Source of the DNA: Brevibacillus panacihumi
GTDB lineage: Bacteria > Bacillota > Bacilli > Brevibacillales > Brevibacillaceae
DNA length: 64,000 nucleotides
NCBI RefSeq assembly: GCF_003710985.1
Contig: NZ_RHHT01000027.1
Coordinates: forward strand, 1-64,000
Direction: 5' to 3'
Shown here: one piece after another, positions 8,360 through 16,858 of the stretch
Numbering within the stretch: position 1 is the stretch's first letter
Layout of the letters: every line of letters starts with the position of its first letter
The notes under the pieces: model-generated
What the model was told of the DNA's origin: nothing
Seen by the model: only the letters and a program-made list of their open reading frames with translations
Databases searched by the model: none
Made by a program: the position numbers and the translations under genes

Positions 8360-9559
8360 ATGAACACACCTGTCATTATCGATGCTGTGCGGACTCCGAT
8401 TGGACGGATCGGCGGCGCGTTGAAAGAAGTGCGCCCGGATGATCTGGGGGCCTTGGTCATTCAAAAGCTTCTGGAGCGCAATCCGATCGATCCGAAGCGA
8501 ATCGATGACGTGATTATGGGCTGTGCCAATCAAGCAGGGGAGGATAATCGCAATGTAGCGCGGATGTCCCTGCTGCTTGCCGGTCTCCCGGTAGAGGTGC
8601 CAGGGGTTACCGTCAATCGGCTGTGCGGCTCCGGTCTGGAAGCTGTCAACCAAAGCGCCTATGCAATCAAGGCTGGAGCAGGCCAGGTCTATATCGCAGG
8701 GGGGACCGAGAGCATGACGCGGGCGCCGCTGGTGATGTTGAAGCCCGGCACAGCGTTTCAGCGCGGCAACCAGCAGTTGGTGGACACGACCCTGGGCTGG
8801 CGGCTGGTGAATGAAAAAATGGTGGAGATGTATCCGCCGATCAGCTTGGGTGAGACTGCGGAAAGGGTAGCGGAGCAGTACCAGATCAGCCGCGAGGACC
8901 AGGATGCCTTCGCGCTGCGCAGCCAGCAGAACTACGCACGGGCACTGGCAGAAGGAAAATGGGAAGCGGAAATCGTGCCGGTAGAGCTGCGTGGGCGTAA
9001 AGGCGAGGTAACGCTCTTTTCGCAAGACGAGCATGCCCGCCCGGAGACGACTCTGGAGCAATTGCAGAAGCTGAAGCCGGCTTTTCAAAAGGACGGGACA
9101 GTGACGGCGGGCAATTCCAGCGGTCTGAACGATGGCGCAAGCGCCCTGCTGATCATGGAGGAAACAGCAGCACTGGAGCTGGGCTTACGACCGCGCGCCC
9201 GGATTATTGCTTCCGCCGTAGCGGGGGTCGACCCTTCTGTCATGGGGATCGGACCTGTCCCGGCGACACGCAAGGCGTTGAAGCAGGCTGGTCTGTCCGT
9301 GGAGCAGATCGATCTCTTTGAGTTCAACGAGGCGTTCGCGGCACAGGCGGTAGCCAGCGTGCGCGAGCTTGGCGTAGACGAGAACCGGGTCAATGTAAAC
9401 GGCGGTGCCATTGCGTTGGGCCATCCCCTTGGGTGCAGCGGAGCGCGGATCATGACCACCTTGCTCTACGAGATGGAGCGGCGTGAAGCCCGCTATGGCT
9501 TGGCGGCCATGTGCATTGGCGTAGGCCAGGGCATCGCGACGATTATCGAACGCGTATAG
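8360..9559 (+). CDS. paaJ: Thiolase, probable 3-oxoadipyl-CoA thiolase
   Basis: A 399-residue thiolase with Cys89 ([10 protein letters not shown]), His355 ([10 protein letters not shown]) and Cys385 (MCIGVGQG). The first active-site loop LCGSGLEAV and the SYAIKAG-like context resemble beta-ketoadipyl-CoA thiolases (PcaF/PaaJ) more than the preceding paralogue does, so the symbol is put here. It releases acetyl-CoA and succinyl-CoA from 3-oxoadipyl-CoA. An ATG at 8360 follows GGAGGAATAGGAG. About 50 bases separate it from the first thiolase. Confidence 0.87.
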   Translation: MNTPVIIDAVRTPIGRIGGALKEVRPDDLGALVIQKLLERNPIDPKRIDDVIMGCANQAGEDNRNVARMSLLLAGLPVEVPGVTVNRLCGSGLEAVNQSAYAIKAGAGQVYIAGGTESMTRAPLVMLKPGTAFQRGNQQLVDTTLGWRLVNEKMVEMYPPISLGETAERVAEQYQISREDQDAFALRSQQNYARALAEGKWEAEIVPVELRGRKGEVTLFSQDEHARPETTLEQLQKLKPAFQKDGTVTAGNSSGLNDGASALLIMEETAALELGLRPRARIIASAVAGVDPSVMGIGPVPATRKALKQAGLSVEQIDLFEFNEAFAAQAVASVRELGVDENRVNVNGGAIALGHPLGCSGARIMTTLLYEMERREARYGLAAMCIGVGQGIATIIERV

Positions 9560-9581
9560 CCGTTACGAGGAGGAGAATCTC

Positions 9582-9992
9582 ATGAACAGCGGACTGCAGC
9601 CAGGGACGACAGCGGAAATCACCGTGAAGGTCACTTCGGATATGTTTCCTGCCTTCGATGGTCAGGTCGTCCATCCGGTCATGTCGACAGTCAGTATGAT
9701 TTATTACATGGAAATGGCTGGACGCCACGTCATTTTGCCCTATCTGGAGGATCATGAGGAAGGCTGCGGGCTCGCTGTCGACATCAAGCATGTCGGGCCT
9801 GCGGTCGAGGGGCAGGAGGTTACGTTTCGGGCAGTCTGTGTGGAAGTGACGGAAAAACGGGTGGTGTGCGAGGTGACAGCGGACACCACCCGCAACCGGG
9901 TAGGGGTGGGAACCTTTACCCAGGCGATTTTCAACAAGCACGACATGAGTCGCAGATTCCAAGCCATTCAAGAGGAAGCAGACACGAAATAA
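9582..9992 (+). CDS. FlK-like hotdog thioesterase family protein
   Basis: A 136-residue protein resembling the fluoroacetyl-CoA thioesterase (FlK) branch of hotdog proteins. It has a start LQPGTTAEITVKVTSDMFPA, then HPVMSTVSMIYYMEMAGRHV, then GLAVDIKHVGPAVEGQEVTF and VGVGTFTQAIF. These match the FlK layout of an N-terminal lid, central helix and a VDIKHxxP strand. An AGGAGGAG site precedes the ATG. It closes the first paa block and is the third hotdog protein in it. It could hydrolyse a toxic or dead-end CoA ester. The substrate is unknown. Confidence 0.8.
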   Translation: MNSGLQPGTTAEITVKVTSDMFPAFDGQVVHPVMSTVSMIYYMEMAGRHVILPYLEDHEEGCGLAVDIKHVGPAVEGQEVTFRAVCVEVTEKRVVCEVTADTTRNRVGVGTFTQAIFNKHDMSRRFQAIQEEADTK

Positions 9993-10011
9993 GAAATTTC
10001 GACAGAATAAA

Positions 10012-10074
10012 TTGACTATTATGAAATGGTCTAATATAATAACGTTATAAAAACGTAATACATTATAACGTCAT
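10012..10074 (+). promoter_or_regulatory. paaX promoter with overlapping operator
   Basis: TTGACT (10012-10017), a 17-base spacer and TATAAT (10035-10040) form a near-consensus promoter. The operator ATAACGTTA (10039-10047), T, AAAAACGTA (10049-10057) starts inside the -10 box. It shows AACG at 10041 and 10052, exactly 11 bases apart. A further TATAACGTCATA follows at about 10064-10075. The overlap implies that PaaX represses its own gene. The same element occurs upstream of 459 and 16859. Confidence 0.78.
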
Positions 10075-10139
10075 ATGAAGTCGAGCCGTTCACGTACTCG
10101 TAGAGATTATGGTACAATTTCACAGCGACGAGGTATGAA

Positions 10140-10988
10140 TTGATCTACGGGGTGAATAGAGTGAAGCCACAATCGATGTTGTTCACGATTTACGGGGAAT
10201 ATGTCCGCCATTATGGCAGTGAGATCTGGATTGGCAGCTTGACCAAGCTGATGGGCGAGTTCGGATTGTCTGAGCCTGCTGTCCGCGCAGCCATCTCACG
10301 GATGCTTCGCCAAGGCTGGCTGGAGTCGCGAAAGGTAGGAAATCGCAGTTATTATTCCGTATCAGGGCGCGGCAAGAAGCGTTTGGAAGAGGCTGCTGAG
10401 CGGATCTACAAGGTCGATACAGGTGTATGGGACGGCAAATGGTGCATTGTCAGCTACAACATTCCAGAGGAACGCCGCGCTTTGCGGGACCAATTGCGCA
10501 AGGAGCTGGGCTGGATGGGATTCGGGATGCTGACAACCAGTACCTGGATCAGTCCCAATCCGTTGGGAGATCGCGTCAAGGAGCTTACCGAGGCATACGA
10601 GATCACAGACCATGTGGAGATTTTCACAGCCGAGCACCAGGGCTGGAGCGATTCCAAGCTGCTTGTGCGCAAATGCTGGAATATCGATGAGATCAATGAG
10701 AAGTACAAGGAATTCATCGATAGCTATCGCCAGGAGTACGAAGAGCTGGCTGACAAGATCCGCCATGACCAGGAGGTCGCCGACAGCCACTGCTTTGTAC
10801 AAAAAACAAATCTTGTCCACCAGTATCGCAAGTTTTTGTTCATCGATCCTGATTTGCCGCAAGAATTGCTGCCGGAGCTGTGGCTGGGCAAAGAAGCGGA
10901 TCAGTTGTTCCAAAACTACTACGAACTTTTAAATCCAGGGGCTATTCGATTTTTCGAGAACGTGTATGAGGCAGCGCCATCCAGATAG
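10140..10988 (+). CDS. paaX: PaaX family phenylacetate-responsive repressor
   Basis: A PaaX-type transcriptional regulator of up to 282 residues. The N-terminal winged helix (SMLFTIYGEYVRHYG, then SLTKLMGEFGLSEPAVR and RQGWLESRKVGNRSYYS) is close to E. coli PaaX. The C-terminal part, with ELGWMGFGMLTTSTWISP, is the family's effector domain. PaaX proteins leave DNA when they bind phenylacetyl-CoA. The start is uncertain: a TTG at 10140 has GAGG 7 bases upstream, while GTG codons at 10152 and 10161 lie in frame, the latter after GGGGTG. Its gene sits between the catabolic block and the uptake and epoxidase genes, which share its predicted operator. Confidence 0.9.
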   Translation: MIYGVNRVKPQSMLFTIYGEYVRHYGSEIWIGSLTKLMGEFGLSEPAVRAAISRMLRQGWLESRKVGNRSYYSVSGRGKKRLEEAAERIYKVDTGVWDGKWCIVSYNIPEERRALRDQLRKELGWMGFGMLTTSTWISPNPLGDRVKELTEAYEITDHVEIFTAEHQGWSDSKLLVRKCWNIDEINEKYKEFIDSYRQEYEELADKIRHDQEVADSHCFVQKTNLVHQYRKFLFIDPDLPQELLPELWLGKEADQLFQNYYELLNPGAIRFFENVYEAAPSR

Positions 10989-11009
10989 GAGGCGGTCACG
11001 CACAGATGG

Positions 11010-11036
11010 GCCCTAGCATGTCTAGGGCTTGTCTAC
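11010..11036 (+). terminator. Weak terminator-like hairpin after paaX
   Basis: GCCCTAG (11010-11016) pairs with CTAGGGC (11022-11028) around a 5-base loop and is followed by TTGTCT. The stem is perfect but only 7 bp with a poor U-tract, so it may attenuate rather than stop transcription into the transporter genes. Confidence 0.4.
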
Positions 11037-11121
11037 ATGCCGATGCAACTCCCATTTTTTAAAATGTAAGCGTTTCATATGGGAAAAAGTGCAAGAGATC
11101 AAGAGGGGGTTTGGCGCATAC

Positions 11122-12000
11122 ATGACAGAATTGTTGCAGTACGTGGCAAATGGTCTGGTTAGCGGCGGGATTTACGCTATTGTCGCCGTCGGGTTCATCA
11201 CCATCTACAACGTAAGCAAGGTGATCAATCTGGCGCAGGGAGAATTTTTGATGCTGGGCGGGATGGTGACGGTCGCGATGATCGGAATGAACGTTCCGTA
11301 TGCGGCAGCGGTATTGCTGGCCATCCTTGTGGTTACGCTGATTGGCGTGATGATGCAGAAGTATGTGATTGCATATGTGAAGAAAGCTAATCCAATAAGT
11401 TTGATAATTCTGACAATAGGCATTTCCACACTGATTCGCGGGGTCGCCAGTTTGATCTGGGGCAAAGACGCTTTTGCGTTGGAGCCGATCACGAGCAATG
11501 AGCCAATCACGCTGGCAGGCGTGACGATCGCACAGCAAAGCGTCTGGATTCTGGTTTCCGTTCTCGTCATCCTGATTTTCCTGTGGTACCTGATGGAGAA
11601 AACCATTCTCGGCAAAAAAATCAACGCCTGCTCCATTAATCCGATGGCCGCTCGCCTGATGGGAATCAGCCCAGCCAAAATGAGCATGCTGGCTTTTGGC
11701 ATCAGCGGAGCGACAGGAGCGATCGCTGGCATCGTGATTGCACCGCTCAGCGTCACCTCCTACGACATCGGCGTGCTCCTCGGAATCAAAGGCTTCTCCG
11801 CCGCAATCCTCGGCGGACTGGGAAATCCATTGGGAGCTGCGGTTGCCGCCTTTTTGCTCGGGATCGTCGAATCGCTGGGAGCAGGCTATATCAGCTCCGG
11901 CATGAAGGACGCAATCGCCTTTCTGGTGTTGATCGGTGTGCTGCTGATTAAGCCATCCGGCATTTTTGGAGAGCGCAGCGTAGGGAAAGGAGGGCTATGA
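11122..12000 (+). CDS. Branched-chain-type ABC transporter permease (LivH-like)
   Basis: A 292-residue inner-membrane permease of the hydrophobic amino-acid (HAAT) family, with about eight hydrophobic segments and the LivH start LQYVANGLVSGGIYAIVAVG plus NLAQGEFLMLGG. The ATG at 11122 is chosen because LivH homology begins there; the open frame extends further upstream without similarity. Placed between paaX and paaA, it probably imports phenylacetate or a related aromatic acid rather than leucine, as HAAT systems do for other aromatic acids. It overlaps the next gene by 4 bases (ATGA). Confidence 0.88.
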   Translation: MTELLQYVANGLVSGGIYAIVAVGFITIYNVSKVINLAQGEFLMLGGMVTVAMIGMNVPYAAAVLLAILVVTLIGVMMQKYVIAYVKKANPISLIILTIGISTLIRGVASLIWGKDAFALEPITSNEPITLAGVTIAQQSVWILVSVLVILIFLWYLMEKTILGKKINACSINPMAARLMGISPAKMSMLAFGISGATGAIAGIVIAPLSVTSYDIGVLLGIKGFSAAILGGLGNPLGAAVAAFLLGIVESLGAGYISSGMKDAIAFLVLIGVLLIKPSGIFGERSVGKGGL

Positions 12001-13016
12001 TGAAGCAGGTTATCCAGAAATGGGGAAAAAGCTTTGGCATTTATCTCGTCTTAATGATTCTCTTTCCATTCGTGATGCCGGATGAGTACTACCGCTCCGT
12101 AGGCATCATTATCGGACTGCATGCGATCGTCACCATCGGACTTTGCCTGGTGATGGGGTTGGCAGGACAAATCTCCTTGGGCCAGGCAGCATTTTGGGGG
12201 ATCGGGGCGTACACCTCGGCTGTATTGACTACCAAATACGGACTGCCTCCGCTCGTCGGGCTGGTGGCTTCGGCTATCGTGCCGGGACTGTTCGCCTTCA
12301 TCCTCGGGCGAGCCATCGCCGGACTGCAAGGGTATTACCTCGCGATGGCTACCTTGGCCTTCGGCTATATCGTGCAGATTGGCATTACGGAATGGGAGCC
12401 GGTCACAGGCGGCGCAAGCGGAATGATCAGCATTCCCCGGGTTCCCTTTTTCGGAGACAGCGAACTGTCCATGTACTACCTGATCTGGGCTGTCGTGAGT
12501 TGCGTCTTGCTGTTCTCTCTCAATTTGCTGAACTCCAGGGTAGGCCGTGCTTTTCGCGCCATCCATAAAAGCGAGATCGCCGCAACCTCGATGGGGATCG
12601 ATGTGCGCCGCTTCAAGCTGAATGCCTTCGTCGTCAGCGGCATGTTTGCGGGCATCTCCGGCGGATTGTACGCCCATTACATGGGAATTCTCGATCCGCA
12701 GCCGTTTGGGCTGCATGAGTCGATCAAGTTTCTCACGATGGTTGTCGTCGGCGGTATGACAAGTATCTGGGGAGCCTTGATTGGTACCTTGCTGATCAAT
12801 TTCATCAGTGAAGGTTTGATCGCGATGAGCGAATTCGTCCCTGGCTTGCAAGGGGACATCGACACCATCGTATTCGGAGGCATTCTGGTGCTGATCATCA
12901 TGTTCATGCCAGAAGGACTTGTGCCGCGCATTCGCTCCCTCTATGAGAAGTCGCGGGCCAAAAAGGCGAAAGCCAGGGAAGAACTTCAGCGGATGGAAAG
13001 GAAGGCGACAACATGA
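11997..13016 (+). CDS. Branched-chain-type ABC transporter permease (LivM-like)
   Basis: The second permease of the importer, 339 residues. LivM marks are visible: LGLAGQISLGQAAFWGIGAYTSA, then LAMATLAFGYIVQI, MGIDVRRFKLNAFVVSG and LTMVVVGGMTSIWGALIG. A charged C-terminal tail rich in Lys and Arg follows the last membrane segment. The ATG at 11997 overlaps the LivH-like stop, and its own stop overlaps the ATPase start, so the subunits are translationally coupled and probably made in equal amounts. Confidence 0.9.
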   Translation: MMKQVIQKWGKSFGIYLVLMILFPFVMPDEYYRSVGIIIGLHAIVTIGLCLVMGLAGQISLGQAAFWGIGAYTSAVLTTKYGLPPLVGLVASAIVPGLFAFILGRAIAGLQGYYLAMATLAFGYIVQIGITEWEPVTGGASGMISIPRVPFFGDSELSMYYLIWAVVSCVLLFSLNLLNSRVGRAFRAIHKSEIAATSMGIDVRRFKLNAFVVSGMFAGISGGLYAHYMGILDPQPFGLHESIKFLTMVVVGGMTSIWGALIGTLLINFISEGLIAMSEFVPGLQGDIDTIVFGGILVLIIMFMPEGLVPRIRSLYEKSRAKKAKAREELQRMERKATT

Positions 13017-13792
13017 CAGCTTTGTTGGAGGTACAATCCCTTTCACGCGATTTTGGCGGCGTGCGAGCCGTCAATCGGGTCGACTTTCAGGTGAAGCAGG
13101 GAGAGATCCTGGCTTTGATCGGTCCCAATGGTGCAGGGAAGAGCACAGTGCTCAACATGGTCTCCGGGGTCATCCCGCCTTCAGAGGGGGAAATCCGCTA
13201 TAACAATCAAGGCTTGGCGCAGGTGCCAGGTTACGAGTATGCAGGACTTGGCATTACGCGGACCTTTCAAAATCTGCAGACCTTCGATGACATGACCGTA
13301 CTGGAAAATGTCATGGTCGGGATGCATACCAAGACCAAATCAAGCCTCTTTTCCTGCGGTTTGAATCTTGGCCGCGCCCGCAAAGAGGAACAAAAGATGA
13401 GGGAGCAGGCGCAAATGTGGCTGGAGCATGTCGGACTCGCTTCGCTGGCTTTTGCCCAGGCAGGCAGTCTGCCATATGGCAAGCTGCGTTTGATGGAGAT
13501 CGCCCGGGCGATGGTGGCGGAACCAACCTTATTGCTCCTGGACGAGCCTGCGGCAGGTCTGAATCACACGGAGACCGCTGAGATGAGCAAGATGTTTCAG
13601 GATATTCGGGCGAATGGAACCGCCATTTTGCTGGTAGAGCACGACATGGACATGATCATGGCGATTGCCGATCGGATCGTCGTGCTGGATCAAGGCACCA
13701 AGATCGCGGAGGGCACTCCGCGCGAAATCCAGGAAAATCCGAAAGTGATCGCCGCCTATCTGGGGACGGAAGAAGAGGAAGGCAGGGGGTGA
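13013..13792 (+). CDS. Branched-chain-type ABC transporter ATP-binding protein (LivG-like)
   Basis: A 259-residue ATPase with Walker A GPNGAGKST, the Q-loop region ITRTFQNLQTF, and a signature region read as LPYGKLRLMEIARAM in place of LSGGQ, which is normal for LivG. Walker B is LLLLDEPAAGLNHTE and the switch histidine lies in LVEHDMDMI. It powers import together with the LivF-like subunit. The start at 13013 overlaps the permease stop by 4 bases. Confidence 0.92.
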   Translation: MTALLEVQSLSRDFGGVRAVNRVDFQVKQGEILALIGPNGAGKSTVLNMVSGVIPPSEGEIRYNNQGLAQVPGYEYAGLGITRTFQNLQTFDDMTVLENVMVGMHTKTKSSLFSCGLNLGRARKEEQKMREQAQMWLEHVGLASLAFAQAGSLPYGKLRLMEIARAMVAEPTLLLLDEPAAGLNHTETAEMSKMFQDIRANGTAILLVEHDMDMIMAIADRIVVLDQGTKIAEGTPREIQENPKVIAAYLGTEEEEGRG

Positions 13793-13796
13793 AGAG

Positions 13797-14540
13797 ATGG
13801 CAAAAGAGATCTTGAAGGTCGATAATATCGTGGCTCGCTACGGCCCGGTAGAGGTCCTGCACGGCATCAATCTACAGGTGAATGAAGGAGAGATCGTCTC
13901 GCTGCTCGGCTCCAACGGTGCAGGGAAAACGACCTTGCTGAATTGCATCTGCGGCTTGCATGACGCCAAGGAGGGACAGATCTGGTTTCAAGGAGAGCAG
14001 ATCACCCGGGTCCCAGCCGAGCTGGTCGTCGGACGCGGCATGGCGCATGTACCGGAGCGCAGACAAATTTTCTCTACGCTGACCGTAGAGGACAATCTCT
14101 GGCTGGGTGCCTCCGTGCGGCTTCCCAAGACAAGCAAAAAGGAAATCGCCAAAGAAATGGAGACTGTCTACGAGCGCTTTCCCATTCTGGCAGAGCGCAA
14201 ATGGCAGCTCGGCGGAACCCTTTCCGGCGGCCAGCAGCAGATGCTGGCGATCGGCAGGGCATTGCTCTCCAGACCCAAGCTCCTGCTGCTGGACGAGCCA
14301 TCACTGGGACTCGCTCCCCTGATTGCCAAGGAAATTCTGGAGATCGTGCAGGAAATTCGTTCGCAATGGGGCACGACCGTCCTGTTGGTCGAGCAAAATG
14401 CGCGGGCCGCGCTTGCCATCTCCGACCGTGCCTATGTACTTAGCACCGGAATGGTGATGCTCGAAGGAACTGCAGAGGAAATCAGCAATGATCCACGTGT
14501 GCAATCTGCTTATCTGGGACATTCCCACGAAGCGGTTTGA
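13797..14540 (+). CDS. Branched-chain-type ABC transporter ATP-binding protein (LivF-like)
   Basis: A 247-residue ATPase with Walker A GSNGAGKTT, LivF-specific GRGMAHVPERRQIFSTLTVEDN, the signature LSGGQQQMLAIGRAL, and Walker B LLLLDEPSLGLAPLI. The gene starts 5 bases after the LivG-like stop, behind GGGGGTGAAGAG. It completes the ATPase pair of the predicted aromatic-acid importer. Confidence 0.92.
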   Translation: MAKEILKVDNIVARYGPVEVLHGINLQVNEGEIVSLLGSNGAGKTTLLNCICGLHDAKEGQIWFQGEQITRVPAELVVGRGMAHVPERRQIFSTLTVEDNLWLGASVRLPKTSKKEIAKEMETVYERFPILAERKWQLGGTLSGGQQQMLAIGRALLSRPKLLLLDEPSLGLAPLIAKEILEIVQEIRSQWGTTVLLVEQNARAALAISDRAYVLSTGMVMLEGTAEEISNDPRVQSAYLGHSHEAV

Positions 14541-14575
14541 CATAATAAGCCACAAACATTCTAGGGGGTTTCACT

Positions 14576-15808
14576 ATGAAAAAAAGCCAGATCAAAAAGT
14601 GGTTGTACCCATTGGCAGTTGCTTCCCTCGTCATGCTTTCAGCCTGTGGTGGAGGAGCGCAGCCAGCGGGGACTAGCGGAGGCGGCAGCACAGGCGGAGA
14701 ACAACCGGCAGGACAAGCTCAGCCAGCCGCGGAGTCTTCCAAAGAGCCGATCAAGGTGGGCGCAATTTTCTCCCTGACAGGTGCCAACAGTCCGCTCGGC
14801 GTGCCAGAAAAGCAGGCGGTGGAATTGCTGCTGAAAGAAATCAACGAGGCAGGCGGCGTCGATGGCCGTCCGGTCGAAATCATCTTTGAAGACGACAAAT
14901 CAGACAATACAGAAGCAGTGAAAGCGATCAAGAAGCTGGTATCCAAAGACAAGATCGTAGCGGTTCTGGGCTCTTCCGGAAGCGGCCCATCGCTTGGGAT
15001 GGCTGAGTTCGCGGCTGCCGAAAAGCTCCCGATGATCTCGATGGCAGCGGCTGACCAAGTGACCAATCCGGTTCGGGCCGGCATTTTCAAAACACCGCAT
15101 ACCGATGTGCACGGAACCAAACGCATTTTCAAATACCTGCAAGAAAAGGGCATCACCAAGATTGCCACATTGAACGACAGCAACCCGTACGGCAGCGGTT
15201 GGACGCAGCAGATCCAAAAATACGCTCCTGAATACGGCATTACGATTGTAGCCGAAGAAAAATACGGCACAAAAGATCCTTCCATGAGCTCGCAATTGAC
15301 GAAGATCAAAGGAACAGACGCACAGGCGCTGATCGTAGCAGGGACCAACCCGGCACCCGCTACCATTGTAAAGGAAGCGAAGCAGCTCAATCTGGGCATT
15401 CCGATCATCAGCAGCCATGGTTCGGCGAACAGCAAGTTCCTGGAGCTGGTCGGCGACGCGGGTGAAGGTGTGCTGATGGTAGCAGGCAAATTGCTCGTGC
15501 CGGATCAGGTAGATGCCAACGATCCGCAGGCTGCGATCATCAAAAAATTCGTAGACGGCTACAAAGCAGCGTACAATGCAGAGCCGGACGGTTTCGCCGG
15601 CTACGGCTACGACGGTCTGAACCTGCTTGTTGAGGGCCTGAAGCAAGCAGGCGGCGATGCCTCCAAGCTCGGAGAAGTATTGGAAAAAGTAAATTATGTA
15701 GGAGTAACCGGTGAGTTCAAATTCTCGGCTGAAGACCATAACGGCTTGACGGAAGACAGCATGATTATGGTGGAAGTCAAGGACGGCAAGTTTCAGCTTT
15801 TGAAGTAA
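14576..15808 (+). CDS. Substrate-binding lipoprotein of the branched-chain-type ABC importer
   Basis: A 410-residue extracytoplasmic binding protein. A signal sequence (MKKSQIKKWLYPLAVASLV) ends in the lipobox LSAC with Cys24 as the lipidation site. A flexible Gly/Gln/Pro-rich linker follows (about 25-57). The Peripla_BP_6 type fold begins at PIKVGAIFSLTGANSPLG. The GSSGSGPSLG and NPYGSGWTQQ stretches line the predicted pocket. It should capture the ligand and deliver it to the LivH/LivM-like permeases encoded just upstream. A GGGGG site lies ahead of the ATG. The ligand is inferred from the locus to be phenylacetate or a close relative. Confidence 0.9.
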   Translation: MKKSQIKKWLYPLAVASLVMLSACGGGAQPAGTSGGGSTGGEQPAGQAQPAAESSKEPIKVGAIFSLTGANSPLGVPEKQAVELLLKEINEAGGVDGRPVEIIFEDDKSDNTEAVKAIKKLVSKDKIVAVLGSSGSGPSLGMAEFAAAEKLPMISMAAADQVTNPVRAGIFKTPHTDVHGTKRIFKYLQEKGITKIATLNDSNPYGSGWTQQIQKYAPEYGITIVAEEKYGTKDPSMSSQLTKIKGTDAQALIVAGTNPAPATIVKEAKQLNLGIPIISSHGSANSKFLELVGDAGEGVLMVAGKLLVPDQVDANDPQAAIIKKFVDGYKAAYNAEPDGFAGYGYDGLNLLVEGLKQAGGDASKLGEVLEKVNYVGVTGEFKFSAEDHNGLTEDSMIMVEVKDGKFQLLK

Positions 15809-15885
15809 GGCCTTACAACTCTTGGAAGAACGTCAGATGGCTGTTCCTTTCGCATGGAAAGCGTGCGAGGGGAATAGCCGTTTTC
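15805..15885 (+). terminator. Hairpins after the transporter operon, possible weak terminator
   Basis: A perfect 12-base palindrome GTAAGGCCTTAC (15805-15816) spans the stop codon. Further on, GGCTGTTCC (15839-15847) pairs with GGAATAGCC (15871-15879), with TCGCA/TGCGA inside, and is followed by GTTTTCG. The stem is long but interrupted and the T-run short, so partial readthrough into the chemoreceptor gene seems likely. Confidence 0.4.
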
Positions 15886-15907
15886 GTCAAATCGTCAGGA
15901 GGTATGA

Positions 15908-16738
15908 ATGGTGTCCAAGCTGATAGACAGTGTGCTTATGGTAGCACCGATTTTGCAAAAAGCTTTTCTGTTTGACTGCATGATCGGGGTTACAGACAGG
16001 GAGAAGTTCCTGGCTTACTACCCGACCAAAGGCTTGAATCTGGGGATTCGGGTAGGGGATCCGCTGCGACCTGGCAGCATTAATGCCACAGCGATAGCGG
16101 AGAACCAGCGGGTTGTACGCAAAATTGGCAAGGATGTTTACGGGATTCCCTATATTGCGGTCGGCTATCCGCTCGTCGAAAACGGGCAAGTGGTGGGGTG
16201 CCTGTCCACCGGTGTAACGACGGATCAGGAAGACCGCTTGCGGGGGTTGGCGGAAAGTCTTACCGATGCTTTGGAAGGCATCGCCCAGCATACGGAAAGT
16301 CTGGCCCAAGAAGCGGACGAGCTGTCTTCTGCCAGCCTGACCTTGAGTGACGCGGCGATTCAAATGGAAAGAAAAATAGCTGAAACCTCGCAGATCAGCC
16401 AATTGATTCGGGATATTTCCACGCGCTCCAATGTGCTCGGGCTCAATGCCGTTCTGGAAGCGGCGCGGGCAGGTGCTGCAGGTCGCGGCTTTTCCGTCGT
16501 GGCGGAGGAGATACGCAAGCTTTCGAACACCACTTCGACGTCAGCCAAAGACATTTTTCGCATCCTTGATGAAATGAATGAGTTGGTAGGTCTGGTCTCC
16601 AGTGAAATGGAGAAGACGAGGAACCACAGCCTGCATCAGTCGACACGCATCCAGGAGCTGTATGCCGTCATGCAGGAGCTGCGCCGGATGGCCGATCAGT
16701 TGAGAGAGGCAGCCGTTATGGGCGGACGATCAGAATAA
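15908..16738 (+). CDS. Small soluble methyl-accepting chemoreceptor-like protein
   Basis: A 276-residue chemoreceptor without a membrane segment, of a size and layout like B. subtilis YfmS. Residues 1 to about 115 form a putative ligand-binding domain ([22 protein letters not shown], then [12 protein letters not shown]). The C-terminal half is a short coiled-coil signalling domain with the conserved hairpin tip [21 protein letters not shown] strong AGGAGG lies 5 bases before the ATG at 15908. Its position between the importer and the epoxidase genes suggests it reports on phenylacetate or its CoA ester to CheA; that ligand is inference. Confidence 0.82.
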   Translation: MVSKLIDSVLMVAPILQKAFLFDCMIGVTDREKFLAYYPTKGLNLGIRVGDPLRPGSINATAIAENQRVVRKIGKDVYGIPYIAVGYPLVENGQVVGCLSTGVTTDQEDRLRGLAESLTDALEGIAQHTESLAQEADELSSASLTLSDAAIQMERKIAETSQISQLIRDISTRSNVLGLNAVLEAARAGAAGRGFSVVAEEIRKLSNTTSTSAKDIFRILDEMNELVGLVSSEMEKTRNHSLHQSTRIQELYAVMQELRRMADQLREAAVMGGRSE

Positions 16739-16763
16739 AGAAAGGGTTTTCACGAATGCAGTA

Positions 16764-16813
16764 TTGCGAAAACGTATGACGTTATGTTATTATAACGTTA
16801 CAAAAACGTATTA
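16764..16813 (+). promoter_or_regulatory. paaA promoter with PaaX-type operator
   Basis: TTGCGA (16764-16769), an 18-base spacer and TATTAT (16788-16793) overlap the operator ATAACGTTA (16792-16800), C, AAAAACGTA (16802-16810). The 22-base element differs from the paaX-promoter copy at two positions only. An extra AACGT/ACGTTA pair lies in the spacer at about 16771-16784. A repressor here would block the epoxidase operon. Confidence 0.75.
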
Positions 16814-16858
16814 TAAAAATAACATAAGCTAGTCCAGATAAAAGGGAGGGCTTACTCC

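Noticed and set aside
11065-11077. CcpA cre-like sequence TGTAAGCGTTTCA before the importer genes
   Set aside because: The left half fits the consensus but the right half is out of register by one base, so catabolite control cannot be claimed.
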